From a virus, in the IMG/VR virus record IMGVR_UViG_3300003323_001224, positions 1 to 64,000 of that record: a DNA stretch of 64,000 nt; one strand, 5' to 3'. How positions within the stretch are numbered: position 1 is the stretch's first letter; each line of letters opens with the position of its first letter. The notes beneath the pieces are model-generated. The model ran no database searches. It worked only from the letters and a program-made list of their open reading frames with translations, and had not been told where the DNA came from. The translations under genes were made by a program, and so were the position numbers. This document shows, one piece after another, positions 34,076 through 41,995 of the stretch.

Positions 34076-35320
34076 ATGGCAGATCTGTCACAATACATAT
34101 CTATTGCTGTAGTGTTGGACAAAAGCCAACCAAGCCCCATTTTTCGTATTGTTGATAATAGCAACTATCCGCTGGGTGTGGCGCAAACGATTGCGGGGAT
34201 CTTGAGTGTAACCCAGCCAGATAATATTACCATTCAGAATACGGATTTCTCACAGCCAGATATATACTGGAATACGAGTGCCCTCGTACCTGCTGATCTT
34301 GAGCTGAGATTAGATAATACGGGCAGCTTCCAAAGAGGAGGCAGCGGCTATCGTATTATTTATACAGTTCGGGCGCCTGGGTATGATGATACTATTTTGA
34401 CGAAAGTCTTTTCGCTTTCTTACACTCCTCCTGCCATTGTCATCACCAATAATTTTGATATATTCACGCCGGATCTATCCGTCCAAGATAGCACCAACTA
34501 CAACCAATTATCCCTAGATTTTATTTCCGTTGTCAGGGCGTGGTTAGCGAACATTATTTCTGTTGAAGGCACCACGCAAATCATCAGCGGGACCGATCAG
34601 GTGTTCGATCTCAATTATCTTGGGAGTTACTACGACTCCCAATATGATATTACCCTATCCATCACTCCTCAATGGCGCTTACAGGGGACATCCAATTTTG
34701 TTACGATCATCGATGAATTGGCCGATGACATTACGCTCTATGCGCAAATACCGCCTTCATTAGCTGACCTACAAGTAGACCTTGCGACACTCAAAAGTGA
34801 ACTTGATGCAGCAGTCTGTGATTGCAATTTATACCGCATATTGTTTGATCGATACAATTTAGCTAATTCCATCTATTCGCAATTGGTGGCAAGAGGACAG
34901 GCAGGGTCGTTGTCTGGATTGGATGTATATATATATCAACTGGAAAAGATTTTCAATAATAATGTTAACCCCACCTATGAAAACACGAATGAGATAATTC
35001 CGGCTTATGACTGGAATACCGGTGGCGGAGGCAGTGTGGCTTGGACCAATATAACCGGAAAGCCCAGTTCTATCACTGTTGAATGGGTCGTCGGGCAAAT
35101 GGGGTATCCTGGTGAAGGGGCGACTACTTACACGAATACTAATATGGTCAATGTACCCGTAAGTAGGATTTATGTTTTTCGAAACGGATTTCCGCAATTC
35201 TCCTCCAATCCGCCAGATGGAGACACCTATTACACTAAGAATCTTGCTGATAACTTCCTGACTTTTTCGGTAGCGTTGGGTCTAAACGAAAAAATTATCA
35301 TACTCATACTTCCTCTATAA
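34076..35320 (+). CDS. Putative tail/virion protein (414 aa)
   Basis: Beta-rich protein with an Ig-like N-terminal half, a short helical segment near residues 225-300 and a glycine-rich C-terminal beta domain of the type seen at the ends of tail proteins (W-T-N-I-T-G-K-P-S-S). It overlaps the fibre gene by one base (TAATG). Residues 293-302 are coded by a sequence matched at 27/30 positions by a CRISPR spacer of this same genome. Confidence 0.55.
   Translation: MADLSQYISIAVVLDKSQPSPIFRIVDNSNYPLGVAQTIAGILSVTQPDNITIQNTDFSQPDIYWNTSALVPADLELRLDNTGSFQRGGSGYRIIYTVRAPGYDDTILTKVFSLSYTPPAIVITNNFDIFTPDLSVQDSTNYNQLSLDFISVVRAWLANIISVEGTTQIISGTDQVFDLNYLGSYYDSQYDITLSITPQWRLQGTSNFVTIIDELADDITLYAQIPPSLADLQVDLATLKSELDAAVCDCNLYRILFDRYNLANSIYSQLVARGQAGSLSGLDVYIYQLEKIFNNNVNPTYENTNEIIPAYDWNTGGGGSVAWTNITGKPSSITVEWVVGQMGYPGEGATTYTNTNMVNVPVSRIYVFRNGFPQFSSNPPDGDTYYTKNLADNFLTFSVALGLNEKIIILILPL
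34953..34982 (+). other. Protospacer-like site in tail gene (27/30 to a spacer of this genome)
   Basis: Matches the crRNA-sense spacer at 44322-44293 at 27 of 30 positions. Of the three differences two are synonymous (AAT/AAC, GTT/GTA) and one changes Asn to Asp. The 5' flank ends GATTT. The crRNA is again sense to the gene. Confidence 0.85.
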
Positions 35321-37749
35321 TGAAGCTGTTTTTAACATTAGTCTCCGTTATTTTTTGCTTTTTGGCACCGGGGCAAACCATTCAATACTTAGGGAGTCCA
35401 ACGACTCAAATATATGTTCGAGGACAACTGCGCATTGACACGGTGGTATATTTTCCTTTGCGGGATACTAATTTTACGCCTTCTCAGGTTGGTGCGCTCG
35501 TAGTAAAATCAACCGTGCCATATCTTTGGACCGGTACAAAATGGACGGCGATCGCTACAGGCAATCCTATATGGGGAACCCTGCAAGGAACGCTTGCTGA
35601 TCAGACTGACCTGCAAAGCGCCCTGAACGCCAAACAAAATAGTTTATCAGCAGGATATGGCATAAAGATAGCCACCAACACGGTTCTTTTCGATAGCGCT
35701 ACTGTGCGTAAGGTAGATACGATCTATCGACAGAATGATTCCACACTCATTTTTACGGTTAACGGCGCAACGAGATCAGTTTTGTTACGGGGGACTGCTG
35801 CGGGCGGCATTAATTCACTAGTACTTAATGTGCCTTCGACGGTGTTTAGCGACCCGATCACTTTTAATAATACCGGAGGCGCATGGTCTGGAACCATGGC
35901 CCTGGTAAACCAGGATGCGAATACTTTTTTCGGTGGTCCCTCTATTGGGTCCCCTGGACAACCTTCTTTCAGAGCATTAGCAACGGCAGATCTACCCACT
36001 GGTATCCCTAATGCGAACTTGCAAAATGCTAGTATTGGCGTATCGATTGGCAGTAGCGGCACCAACATTACTGCCAGCCCCAGCCCTGTTGCATTAGGAT
36101 CTACAATTACGATATCGATCCCGACCGCCAGCTCAGCGGCGAGAGGGGCGCTGACTGCAAATGATTGGACATTTTTCAATGGCAAACTAGATAGCATTCA
36201 TATTTCCAATGATTCGGTTTACAATTGCGTAAATGGAGATTGCAGCCTGGTAAGTGTGTTACCTATACTTACTGTCTCATTTAATCAGGGATTGTTCGAT
36301 AGTGCAAATACTATACAATTGGGTGAACCTTTGAATGAGAGTGGGAATCCTGCTCAATTTTACCAGCATCGGGAAATTCCTTTAGGCGGTAAGTCTTTAA
36401 CTTGGTGGGATACGGCCAATAACGTCCTGGGGGGTAGGTTGGTTTTGAATGACACCCAATATACCAGTCTAATAGGCAATGTAAAGGTGCAGATGCGGCA
36501 ATTTGCCGATCGGGGCAACGATGCACATATGTGGAATACATGGTATCCACGGAATTATACCACCTTGTATGCCGCCGGGAAACCGAATGGCGCTCCCATG
36601 AAGGCGCTTGGCTGGAGCTGGGGTTATTCGGAGAATACATCTGGAGGTCTCCCCGCACCGGATAATGTGTTTGGCGGCGGATATAATATTGTGAATGCCA
36701 CTGCGCGCGCAGATACAGGGGACGCTGCCCTATCATTGCGGGTTGAAACAAATTTCAATGTACTGGGCACATACGGAGCCTTTGAAATGCATTGGCCTGA
36801 GTTGACGCGATTCAGTGGCACCCAACAACGGGTCAACAGCTGGTATTCAGATAAAACGACCGGAAATACTTTATGGGAAAGCAATCTAAACAACCATGAA
36901 TACAAGAAAATCTTTCAGCATGTAGGAGAAGATTGGCTTCAATTCAATTCCAACGGGGATGACTATCCAAGCATAACGATGACGGGGACGCACAATGCTG
37001 GCATTGATGGATTGATACAAATGGTAGACAGCAACGGTCATTCAGTGCAATTGCGAAGCATTGATGGAGACTTTAGTTTTATACAAAACAGCGTATATAA
37101 TACTCAGCCGCTTTATATTGATCCAAGTGCCATTATTTATTTAAATAATCGCTTTACTAATGCCGCTCCCGTTGGCTACACCGTTATTGGCAATTATGAT
37201 GACGGATCGCAGCCTTCTGGCGTAGCTACAGCGCAATTGGCTGTTACGAGTCAGCACAAGGGATTTTTGCCGCCCATCATGACGACCACACAGATGAACG
37301 CGATAACTTCTCCAGCAGCTGGGTTATGTATTATCAATTCTACGGATAAACAATTGGCTGTTTTTTCCAATTTTTATTGGGAAACACATCCCGGATTAGT
37401 TGGCGAGGCGGATGTGACGGGGCAGACAGGTTCTGTTAATTTGGTAACTTTTGAGCCGGTCACCAATGGAACATACCGGGTGGGTGGCTATATTACCATT
37501 TCGGCAATTTCTACAGACGTCATTCAATTACAGGTAACCTATACCGATGAGACAAGCACCAATCGGACAGTTGCCTTTTATCCCATGGGCGCAGCAACCC
37601 CGAGCCTTTCCACAACTGGCTTTTATGTTTTTCCCACTGTGGATATTCGCGCTCAAGCGGCTAATCCTATTACGGTAAGCGCTACGCTTACCGTTGGAGG
37701 GGGTAGCATTACTTATGACGCAGGAGGTTCACTTATGCGTATAAAATAA
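35320..37749 (+). CDS. Tail fibre/spike protein with signal-like N-terminus
   Basis: 809 residues. The first 20 residues form a clear hydrophobic signal-like segment (K-L-F-L-T-L-V-S-V-I-F-C-F-L-A-P-G). The rest is beta-rich and fibre-like: L-A-D-Q-T-D-L-Q-S-A-L-N-A-K repeats near residue 90, a long receptor-type region, and the T-S-Q-H-K-G-F-L-P-P-I-M-T-T-T-Q-M motif near residue 645 that is common in Bacteroidota phage fibres. A secretion-type leader on a virion protein is unusual. Confidence 0.65.
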   Translation: MKLFLTLVSVIFCFLAPGQTIQYLGSPTTQIYVRGQLRIDTVVYFPLRDTNFTPSQVGALVVKSTVPYLWTGTKWTAIATGNPIWGTLQGTLADQTDLQSALNAKQNSLSAGYGIKIATNTVLFDSATVRKVDTIYRQNDSTLIFTVNGATRSVLLRGTAAGGINSLVLNVPSTVFSDPITFNNTGGAWSGTMALVNQDANTFFGGPSIGSPGQPSFRALATADLPTGIPNANLQNASIGVSIGSSGTNITASPSPVALGSTITISIPTASSAARGALTANDWTFFNGKLDSIHISNDSVYNCVNGDCSLVSVLPILTVSFNQGLFDSANTIQLGEPLNESGNPAQFYQHREIPLGGKSLTWWDTANNVLGGRLVLNDTQYTSLIGNVKVQMRQFADRGNDAHMWNTWYPRNYTTLYAAGKPNGAPMKALGWSWGYSENTSGGLPAPDNVFGGGYNIVNATARADTGDAALSLRVETNFNVLGTYGAFEMHWPELTRFSGTQQRVNSWYSDKTTGNTLWESNLNNHEYKKIFQHVGEDWLQFNSNGDDYPSITMTGTHNAGIDGLIQMVDSNGHSVQLRSIDGDFSFIQNSVYNTQPLYIDPSAIIYLNNRFTNAAPVGYTVIGNYDDGSQPSGVATAQLAVTSQHKGFLPPIMTTTQMNAITSPAAGLCIINSTDKQLAVFSNFYWETHPGLVGEADVTGQTGSVNLVTFEPVTNGTYRVGGYITISAISTDVIQLQVTYTDETSTNRTVAFYPMGAATPSLSTTGFYVFPTVDIRAQAANPITVSATLTVGGGSITYDAGGSLMRIK

Positions 37750-37755
37750 AATGCT

Positions 37756-39036
37756 ATGAAGAAAACTCTCTTTATTATACTGTCTTTTTTGCAAACTTTA
37801 TTAGTCGAGGGGCAGGACAGTCTTGTTCCTAACGGCACAATCATTGGAAACCAAACGGCTATTCCCATACCTGTTGGTCCATCGGGTGCGGCGCTGGGGC
37901 AAGCCTTGATCTACTATCCGGATGATTATTTTCAGGCTCAAAATGCAAATAAAAGATATCCATTGTATGTATTTCTCCATGGCGCAGGAGAAGGGAGATA
38001 TCTGAATATATCTGAGGTTACCAATACCTCTTTGCCCTATTTAATCAAGGGTGGGTTAAAGCCATATGGCATAGATCAGCTAACAGGTGACACCATTAAA
38101 TTCATTGTGATAAGTCCTCATTGTGCCCGGTGTAACGGCTCTTATTCTTATCCCCAACTCCAATATACAATACCTTACTTATTTAAGGCATATCGTGTGG
38201 ATACTTCTTGTGTGTGGGTAGGTGGTCTCTCTGCCGGTGCACGCGGTACTTGGAGTGTAGTGATGGGGGGTAAGGTAGGCGATACGGCACTGGGCAAACG
38301 GATCACGGGCATTATGCCAATGGCCAACGGAGGATATGACGAGTACCTTTCTTCGTTAGGTCCGAACCTTGATACTATTGCCAGGCGCGGCCTGGGTTGT
38401 CTATATGTGATTGGCGACCAGGACCCGGGCTATAACAGCATTGGTTTTTTCGCTTACCAAGCCGTTATGCGCAAATATTCATTGCCCGGTAGATATTTTG
38501 ATAGTGTAATAATTGGCGGCACACACAGCGCCAATGTTTGGAATCCTCCTTTTTTATTGACCTCGCGGTTATGGTCGAAAATCATGAATGCATGGACGCA
38601 AATGTGGTCGATGAGGAAAAAAATGGATACATCGCCGATACCCAACCCACTTAAAGCCAGGATATGGATCGACAGTCTTGTCATCCATTATCCAAATACT
38701 TCAGTGCAATTAGCGGACTCTTCTGAGGGAAAGCACAATTTTGTCAGTTGGGGTGCAACAAATTATCCAACAGGATCGCCAGGTAGATGGGCAGGAGGGT
38801 ATACCTTCTATGATATGCTTTACGCAAATTTAGTTGAGGGGGCATATAAAATTCAATTAGTGATAGGAGATAATTTCGGAAATACGGATACCGCCTTTGT
38901 CAATTTGAGAGTCTATGGGCCTCCGATTTGCCCGGTTCCCCGCACGTTAGTTGGATTGGAAATGACAATTATCAATGGCGCTCTAGCCTGGAAATTGACC
39001 TATTCTGATGGCTTCGTTGAAATTAAACAACAATAA
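37756..39036 (+). CDS. Secreted alpha/beta-hydrolase esterase (putative depolymerase)
   Basis: 426 residues: signal peptide (K-K-T-L-F-I-I-L-S-F-L-Q-T-L-L-V-E-G-Q), an esterase-type alpha/beta-hydrolase domain with L-Y-V-F-L-H-G-A-G-E, nucleophile elbow G-G-L-S-A-G-A-R-G near residue 160, acid region I-G-D-Q-D-P and a histidine in I-I-G-G-T-H-S-A, then a C-terminal Ig-like domain. This fits a carbohydrate esterase that deacetylates host surface glycans. It follows the fibre gene by 6 bases. Confidence 0.7.
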   Translation: MKKTLFIILSFLQTLLVEGQDSLVPNGTIIGNQTAIPIPVGPSGAALGQALIYYPDDYFQAQNANKRYPLYVFLHGAGEGRYLNISEVTNTSLPYLIKGGLKPYGIDQLTGDTIKFIVISPHCARCNGSYSYPQLQYTIPYLFKAYRVDTSCVWVGGLSAGARGTWSVVMGGKVGDTALGKRITGIMPMANGGYDEYLSSLGPNLDTIARRGLGCLYVIGDQDPGYNSIGFFAYQAVMRKYSLPGRYFDSVIIGGTHSANVWNPPFLLTSRLWSKIMNAWTQMWSMRKKMDTSPIPNPLKARIWIDSLVIHYPNTSVQLADSSEGKHNFVSWGATNYPTGSPGRWAGGYTFYDMLYANLVEGAYKIQLVIGDNFGNTDTAFVNLRVYGPPICPVPRTLVGLEMTIINGALAWKLTYSDGFVEIKQQ

Positions 39037-39037
39037 A

Positions 39038-39292
39038 ATGAATAATAATTTTTTTGCAGAATTTATTTCTCGTCTTGGGAAAAGCAACCCCAAATTCTTT
39101 GATTACATACAAATAGTCGCATTGGGCTTAGGTGCATTGTCCACTGCCTTCAAATTCATCGACGCGCACAACACCGTCTTGCCTGATTGGCTGCAATGGA
39201 TTAAAAGTACAAGCGTGCTGATTGGAAGCGCCATTGCATTGGTCATGGGGCAGTTGCCTAATAAGGATGTCAATAATCTTACAAAAAAATAA
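39038..39292 (+). CDS. Holin-like membrane protein (84 aa)
   Basis: Starts at 39038, next to the preceding TAA. Two hydrophobic segments (about residues 20-38 and 53-70) separated by a charged turn, with a lysine-rich C-terminus: a typical small holin topology. It stands at the head of the lysis cassette, ahead of the M15 endolysin. Confidence 0.6.
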   Translation: MNNNFFAEFISRLGKSNPKFFDYIQIVALGLGALSTAFKFIDAHNTVLPDWLQWIKSTSVLIGSAIALVMGQLPNKDVNNLTKK

Positions 39293-39295
39293 ACT

Positions 39296-39760
39296 ATGAG
39301 CCTGAAGTCATTTATTGCCGGTATATGGTCCGCTATTAAAGGACTATTTCATAATCTGGCTGAAGAAGAAAAAAAATTGCTACCGATCGTCATTGGTGTT
39401 GTGAACAACATTAAATATGTCACCGATACTCCTATCGCAGATGTTGTAACGGCTTTGATTCCCGGCGATGTGGATGATAAAATTCGGGAAAAACTGCAAG
39501 CTTTTTTACCGAAGATCTTACTGGAATTGAATATGCTGAATACGTGTCAGCAGCTGCCGGATACGAATGCTCAATTACAATGCATTCTGAATAACCTTAA
39601 ACTATCCAGCGATCAGGCAAAGGATATTTACTATCATGGATTGGCTTCACTCATTCTCACTGAGCTTTCAGATGGGAAATTAAGCTGGTCCGACTGCACT
39701 GCCATCGCAGAGTATTATTATAAGAAGATTTGGAAAGAACAACCCGCTCAGGCAGCTTAA
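39296..39760 (+). CDS. Hypothetical lysis-region protein (154 aa)
   Basis: Begins with an amphipathic helix (S-F-I-A-G-I-W-S-A-I-K-G-L-F) and continues as a helical soluble protein with two cysteines in a C-x-x-x-x-x-x-x-x-x-x-C arrangement near residue 83. Three bases after the holin-like gene. May be a peripheral-membrane lysis regulator. Function not known. Confidence 0.5.
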   Translation: MSLKSFIAGIWSAIKGLFHNLAEEEKKLLPIVIGVVNNIKYVTDTPIADVVTALIPGDVDDKIREKLQAFLPKILLELNMLNTCQQLPDTNAQLQCILNNLKLSSDQAKDIYYHGLASLILTELSDGKLSWSDCTAIAEYYYKKIWKEQPAQAA

Positions 39761-39766
39761 AAATAG

Positions 39767-39792
39767 AGTCCTCATCAGGAATGACGAGGACT
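39767..39792 (+). terminator. Hairpin between lysis genes
   Basis: AGTCCTC / GAGGACT, with two further internal pairs across a single mismatch, seven bases after the stop codon; followed by AGTTTAAAC. Probably a partial terminator. Confidence 0.55.
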
Positions 39793-39818
39793 AGTTTAAA
39801 CCTAAACACCCGCTCTCA

Positions 39819-40325
39819 ATGCTGAAAAGCGACTGTTACTTCGTAAATATAGGGAAATATATGAAAGATCCAAAAAATCAGGCCATAATAGATCGCCTCC
39901 ATCCTATTTTCCGTCCCATAGCCGTCAATTTTATAGAGGAGATTGAAAAAGATTTCGGCGTCACTATACATATTGATAGTGGATACAGGAGCTTTACTGA
40001 GCAACAGGGTATTTATAACCAAGGTAGAAGCAAGCCGGGAAAGATCATTAGTTGGGCAAAGCCCGGTAGTAGCTGGCACAATTATGGTTTAGCCATTGAC
40101 ATCTGTCCTTGGGCGGCGGATCATAGTAAGCTGGATTGGAACTATGATTTCAGTAAATGGCGCGCATGTGCGGAAAAGTATCGGCTGACGTGGGGTGGTA
40201 ATTTCCCTAAAGGTAAAATAGATGAAGATCATTATGAGTACAAGGCGGGGTACACAATTAAGCAGTTATTACAAAAACACATTGCTGGCGATTTTATTCC
40301 CGGAACTGAATATGTAAAATTATAA
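39819..40325 (+). CDS. Endolysin, M15 peptidase (L-Ala-D-Glu / D-Ala-D-Ala type)
   Basis: 168 residues with all M15 landmarks: D-S-G-Y-R-S-F-T-E-Q-Q near 52-62, the zinc motif S-W-H-N-Y-G-L-A-I-D-I near 87-97 (SxHxxGxAxD) and D-E-D-H-Y-E-Y near 138 for the third ligand. It cleaves peptide bonds of peptidoglycan during lysis. No signal peptide, so release needs the holin. TAATG overlap with the next gene. Confidence 0.85.
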   Translation: MLKSDCYFVNIGKYMKDPKNQAIIDRLHPIFRPIAVNFIEEIEKDFGVTIHIDSGYRSFTEQQGIYNQGRSKPGKIISWAKPGSSWHNYGLAIDICPWAADHSKLDWNYDFSKWRACAEKYRLTWGGNFPKGKIDEDHYEYKAGYTIKQLLQKHIAGDFIPGTEYVKL

Positions 40326-40573
40326 TGGAAGACAAGGAGCTGCTTATACGGCAAACGGTACTTATCGAAGAGATTGTAAAAAAAGTAACGATTATAGAGG
40401 GGCGTTTAAATCAGCTAAACGATGAAGAAGTGAGGGAATTGGCGACACAGCAGGCGGTAATCAGCGAAAAGGTAGCACGTCTGGAAACCATAATCTATGG
40501 TGCGCTGAGTATCATTTTTATCCAAATAGTTGCATTAATATTTTTATGGATACAAGCAGCGAAAAAAATTTGA
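40325..40573 (+). CDS. Small coiled-coil/TM protein (XhlA- or spanin-like, 82 aa)
   Basis: Amphipathic N-terminal helix (I-E-E-I-V-K-K-V-T-I-I-E-G-R-L), further heptad-like stretch, then one C-terminal membrane helix (about residues 58-75) and a KKI end. This matches XhlA-type hemolysin or C-tail-anchored lysis accessory proteins. It overlaps endolysin by one base and the PAS gene by 28 bases. Confidence 0.6.
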   Translation: MEDKELLIRQTVLIEEIVKKVTIIEGRLNQLNDEEVRELATQQAVISEKVARLETIIYGALSIIFIQIVALIFLWIQAAKKI

Positions 40574-40974
40574 TGGCTCAGATAGCTGAATTAAAGAAGG
40601 AGTCTATTCGGAACGCTCGTCCAATATTTGATGCGCTGATAGCGCAATGCGTTGAAGCGGCTATAGTGGATATGAAGGATGGGACGATATTATACACCAC
40701 CGAAGCTGCTCATAAGCTTTTTGGTTATGTCAATGGAGAAATAGATGGAGGGAACATTAAAATGCTGATGCCGGAGCGTTTTAGAACAATCCATGATGGG
40801 CATCTGATAAATTTTGCGCACAGTCCAAAACAAAGGGGTATGGGAGCTGCTGCCATGGATCTTTATGGCGTGACAAAGAAAGGAGAAGAATTTCGGATTG
40901 AAATCAGTCTCTATCCAGTCGAGGCTATCGGGCGGCAATGTGTGGTAGTAACCTTTATGAGAACCAGGCAATAA
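40546..40974 (+). CDS. Stand-alone PAS-domain protein (142 aa)
   Basis: After a 25-residue helical lead, residues about 30-140 form a single PAS domain: A-A-I-V-D-M-K-D-G-T-I-L-Y-T-T-E-A-A-H-K-L-F-G-Y, I-K-M-L-M-P-E-R-F-R, then a closing strand pair I-E-I-S-L-Y-P-V. No kinase, cyclase or DNA-binding partner is fused. PAS domains sense light, oxygen, redox or ligands, or mediate dimerisation. As the last gene of the lysis cassette it might time lysis, but that is speculation. Confidence 0.75.
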   Translation: MDTSSEKNLMAQIAELKKESIRNARPIFDALIAQCVEAAIVDMKDGTILYTTEAAHKLFGYVNGEIDGGNIKMLMPERFRTIHDGHLINFAHSPKQRGMGAAAMDLYGVTKKGEEFRIEISLYPVEAIGRQCVVVTFMRTRQ

Positions 40975-40976
40975 AA

Positions 40977-40998
40977 AGAGTCCCATTGCTGGGACTCT
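40977..40998 (+). terminator. Terminator of the late operon
   Basis: AGAGTCCCA, loop TTGC, TGGGACTCT: a 9-bp perfect stem directly after the PAS gene stop codon, ending the rightward late block. Confidence 0.75.
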
Positions 40999-41124
40999 AC
41001 CCTTGAAAACATACATGTATCTCGAAATAGCCATTAAAATTCAAAAATAAAGTTGGATTTTCAAAAAATATTTTTTTCCTTTGCTGAGATATGAATTGTT
41101 GTAACACGATATTTGTTTTCTCAT

Positions 41125-41159
41125 CCCTCCCGCCGCAAGTCGTTAGGCGACCGGGAGGG
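41125..41159. terminator. GC-rich hairpin upstream of tRNA pair
   Basis: CCCTCCCG / CGGGAGGG enclosing a smaller GTCG/CGAC stem. It lies in the gene-free interval 40999-41225, which holds only this hairpin and the next terminator. May stop readthrough into the tRNAs. Confidence 0.45.
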
Positions 41160-41188
41160 TAATGTTGTTTTTCTTCTGGCTGAAGAAT

Positions 41189-41225
41189 ACCCCAGCCCCG
41201 GCAGCAATGCTGGGGTTCTTTTTTT
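41189..41225 (+). terminator. Rho-independent terminator before tRNA-Pro
   Basis: ACCCCAGC / GCTGGGGT 8-bp stem with a 12-base loop followed by TC and a run of seven or more T, a classic rightward terminator. It abuts the tRNA-Pro gene at 41226. Confidence 0.75.
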
Positions 41226-41301
41226 CGGGTAGTGCGGAAGTGGTCATCCTCCGTGCCTTGGAAGCACGGCAACGCTGGTTCGAATCCAGTCTACCCGACC
41301 A
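41226..41301 (+). tRNA. tRNA-Pro(TGG)
   Basis: Acceptor CGGGTAG pairs with CTACCCG; anticodon stem CGTGC/GCACG encloses CTTGGAA (anticodon TGG); T-loop TTCGAAT present; discriminator A and encoded CCA (41299-41301). All arms look normal. The tRNA-Ser starts at the very next base. Confidence 0.85.
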
Positions 41302-41390
41302 GGAAGGTATGCCAGGCGGTTGGTAGCGCCAGCCTGTCTTGAAAACAGGAACCCATTCAGTTGGGCGGGGTTCGAATCCTCTGCCTTCCG
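41302..41390 (+). tRNA. tRNA-Ser(TGA)
   Basis: Acceptor GGAAGGT pairs with GCCTTCC; anticodon stem CCTGT/ACAGG with loop CTTGAAA (TGA); long variable arm as in serine tRNAs; T-loop TTCGAAT. No encoded CCA. It directly follows tRNA-Pro, implying one processed precursor. Confidence 0.85.
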
Positions 41391-41398
41391 CAAATGAA

Positions 41399-41424
41399 AA
41401 GGGCACCTTGTTTTTGGTGCCCTT
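41399..41424 (+). terminator. Terminator after tRNA-Ser
   Basis: AAGGGCACC, T-rich loop, GGTGCCCTT: a 9-bp stem just downstream of the tRNA pair. Confidence 0.6.
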
Positions 41425-41426
41425 GT

Positions 41427-41492
41427 AGCGAGAGCGGGAATCGAAGCGGTGCTGCCCGATCATGCAGCCCAGGCTCCTATTGCACTTGCTCT
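41427..41492 (-). other. Degenerate tRNA-like sequence
   Basis: On the minus strand AGAGC and GCTCT could pair as an acceptor, and a TTCGATTCCCG segment resembles a T-arm like that of the tRNA-Met at 41899, but the T-stem and a regular 7-base anticodon loop do not form. Probably a decayed tRNA. Confidence 0.3.
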
Positions 41493-41896
41493 GAACTTAC
41501 ATATTCCGGTCTATCAAACGCGTCTCTTCTACGACAAGATATCTCAAAATTTTTCTTTTGATCGTTCCATTTTACTGTAATCATGAACTGTCCTGGTAGC
41601 CATTGCTGCTCTGTACAATGCAAATATCCGTGATCAGCCGGCGCATATCTGCCTGCAATGTAATAATAGATCGAGTCGCCTAATCCATGGCGCCTCTCTA
41701 TTCGAACCCATTTACCAGGCGTTAACAAGATTCCGTTAAGCTCTTGTTCACCATGCAAGGCGCAGCCAAATTCGAGATACTTTTTGTCCAGGTTCATCAC
41801 CCATAAAGTATCTACTTGGTTACACATTGTAGCAGAATGCTGTGCGGATGCGGTGTAACTCATCAGCACAACAAGTACTGTTGCGATCATTCTCAT
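41477..41896 (-). CDS. Exported small protein with signal peptide (139 aa)
   Basis: Clear signal peptide: basic start, hydrophobic V-L-V-V-L-M-S-Y, then T-A-S-A-Q cleavage region at about residue 19. The mature part is beta-rich with four cysteines and a G-K-W-V-R-I-E-R segment. Placed between tRNA genes, outside operons, it resembles a moron-type gene possibly altering the lysogen's envelope. Family not recognised. Confidence 0.55.
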   Translation of the reverse strand: MRMIATVLVVLMSYTASAQHSATMCNQVDTLWVMNLDKKYLEFGCALHGEQELNGILLTPGKWVRIERRHGLGDSIYYYIAGRYAPADHGYLHCTEQQWLPGQFMITVKWNDQKKNFEISCRRRDAFDRPEYVSSEQVQ

Positions 41897-41898
41897 AG

Positions 41899-41972
41899 TA
41901 GCGAGATCGGGAATCGAACCCGAGACCTTTGAGTTATGAATCCAATGCTCTTACCATCTGAGCTATCTCGCC
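41899..41972 (-). tRNA. tRNA-Met(CAT)
   Basis: GGCGAGA pairs with TCTCGCT (one G-T); D-loop normal; anticodon loop TTCATAA gives CAT, closed by an A-C mismatch; T-stem CGGG/CCCG with TTCGATT. Discriminator A, no CCA encoded. It lies 24 bases from the integrase stop, a usual attachment-site arrangement. Confidence 0.75.
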
Positions 41973-41995
41973 TTTAAATGCAAGATAGCAAAAAA

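Noticed and set aside
41143-41463. Leftward 106-codon open frame
   Set aside because: It runs antisense through tRNA-Pro, tRNA-Ser and a terminator.
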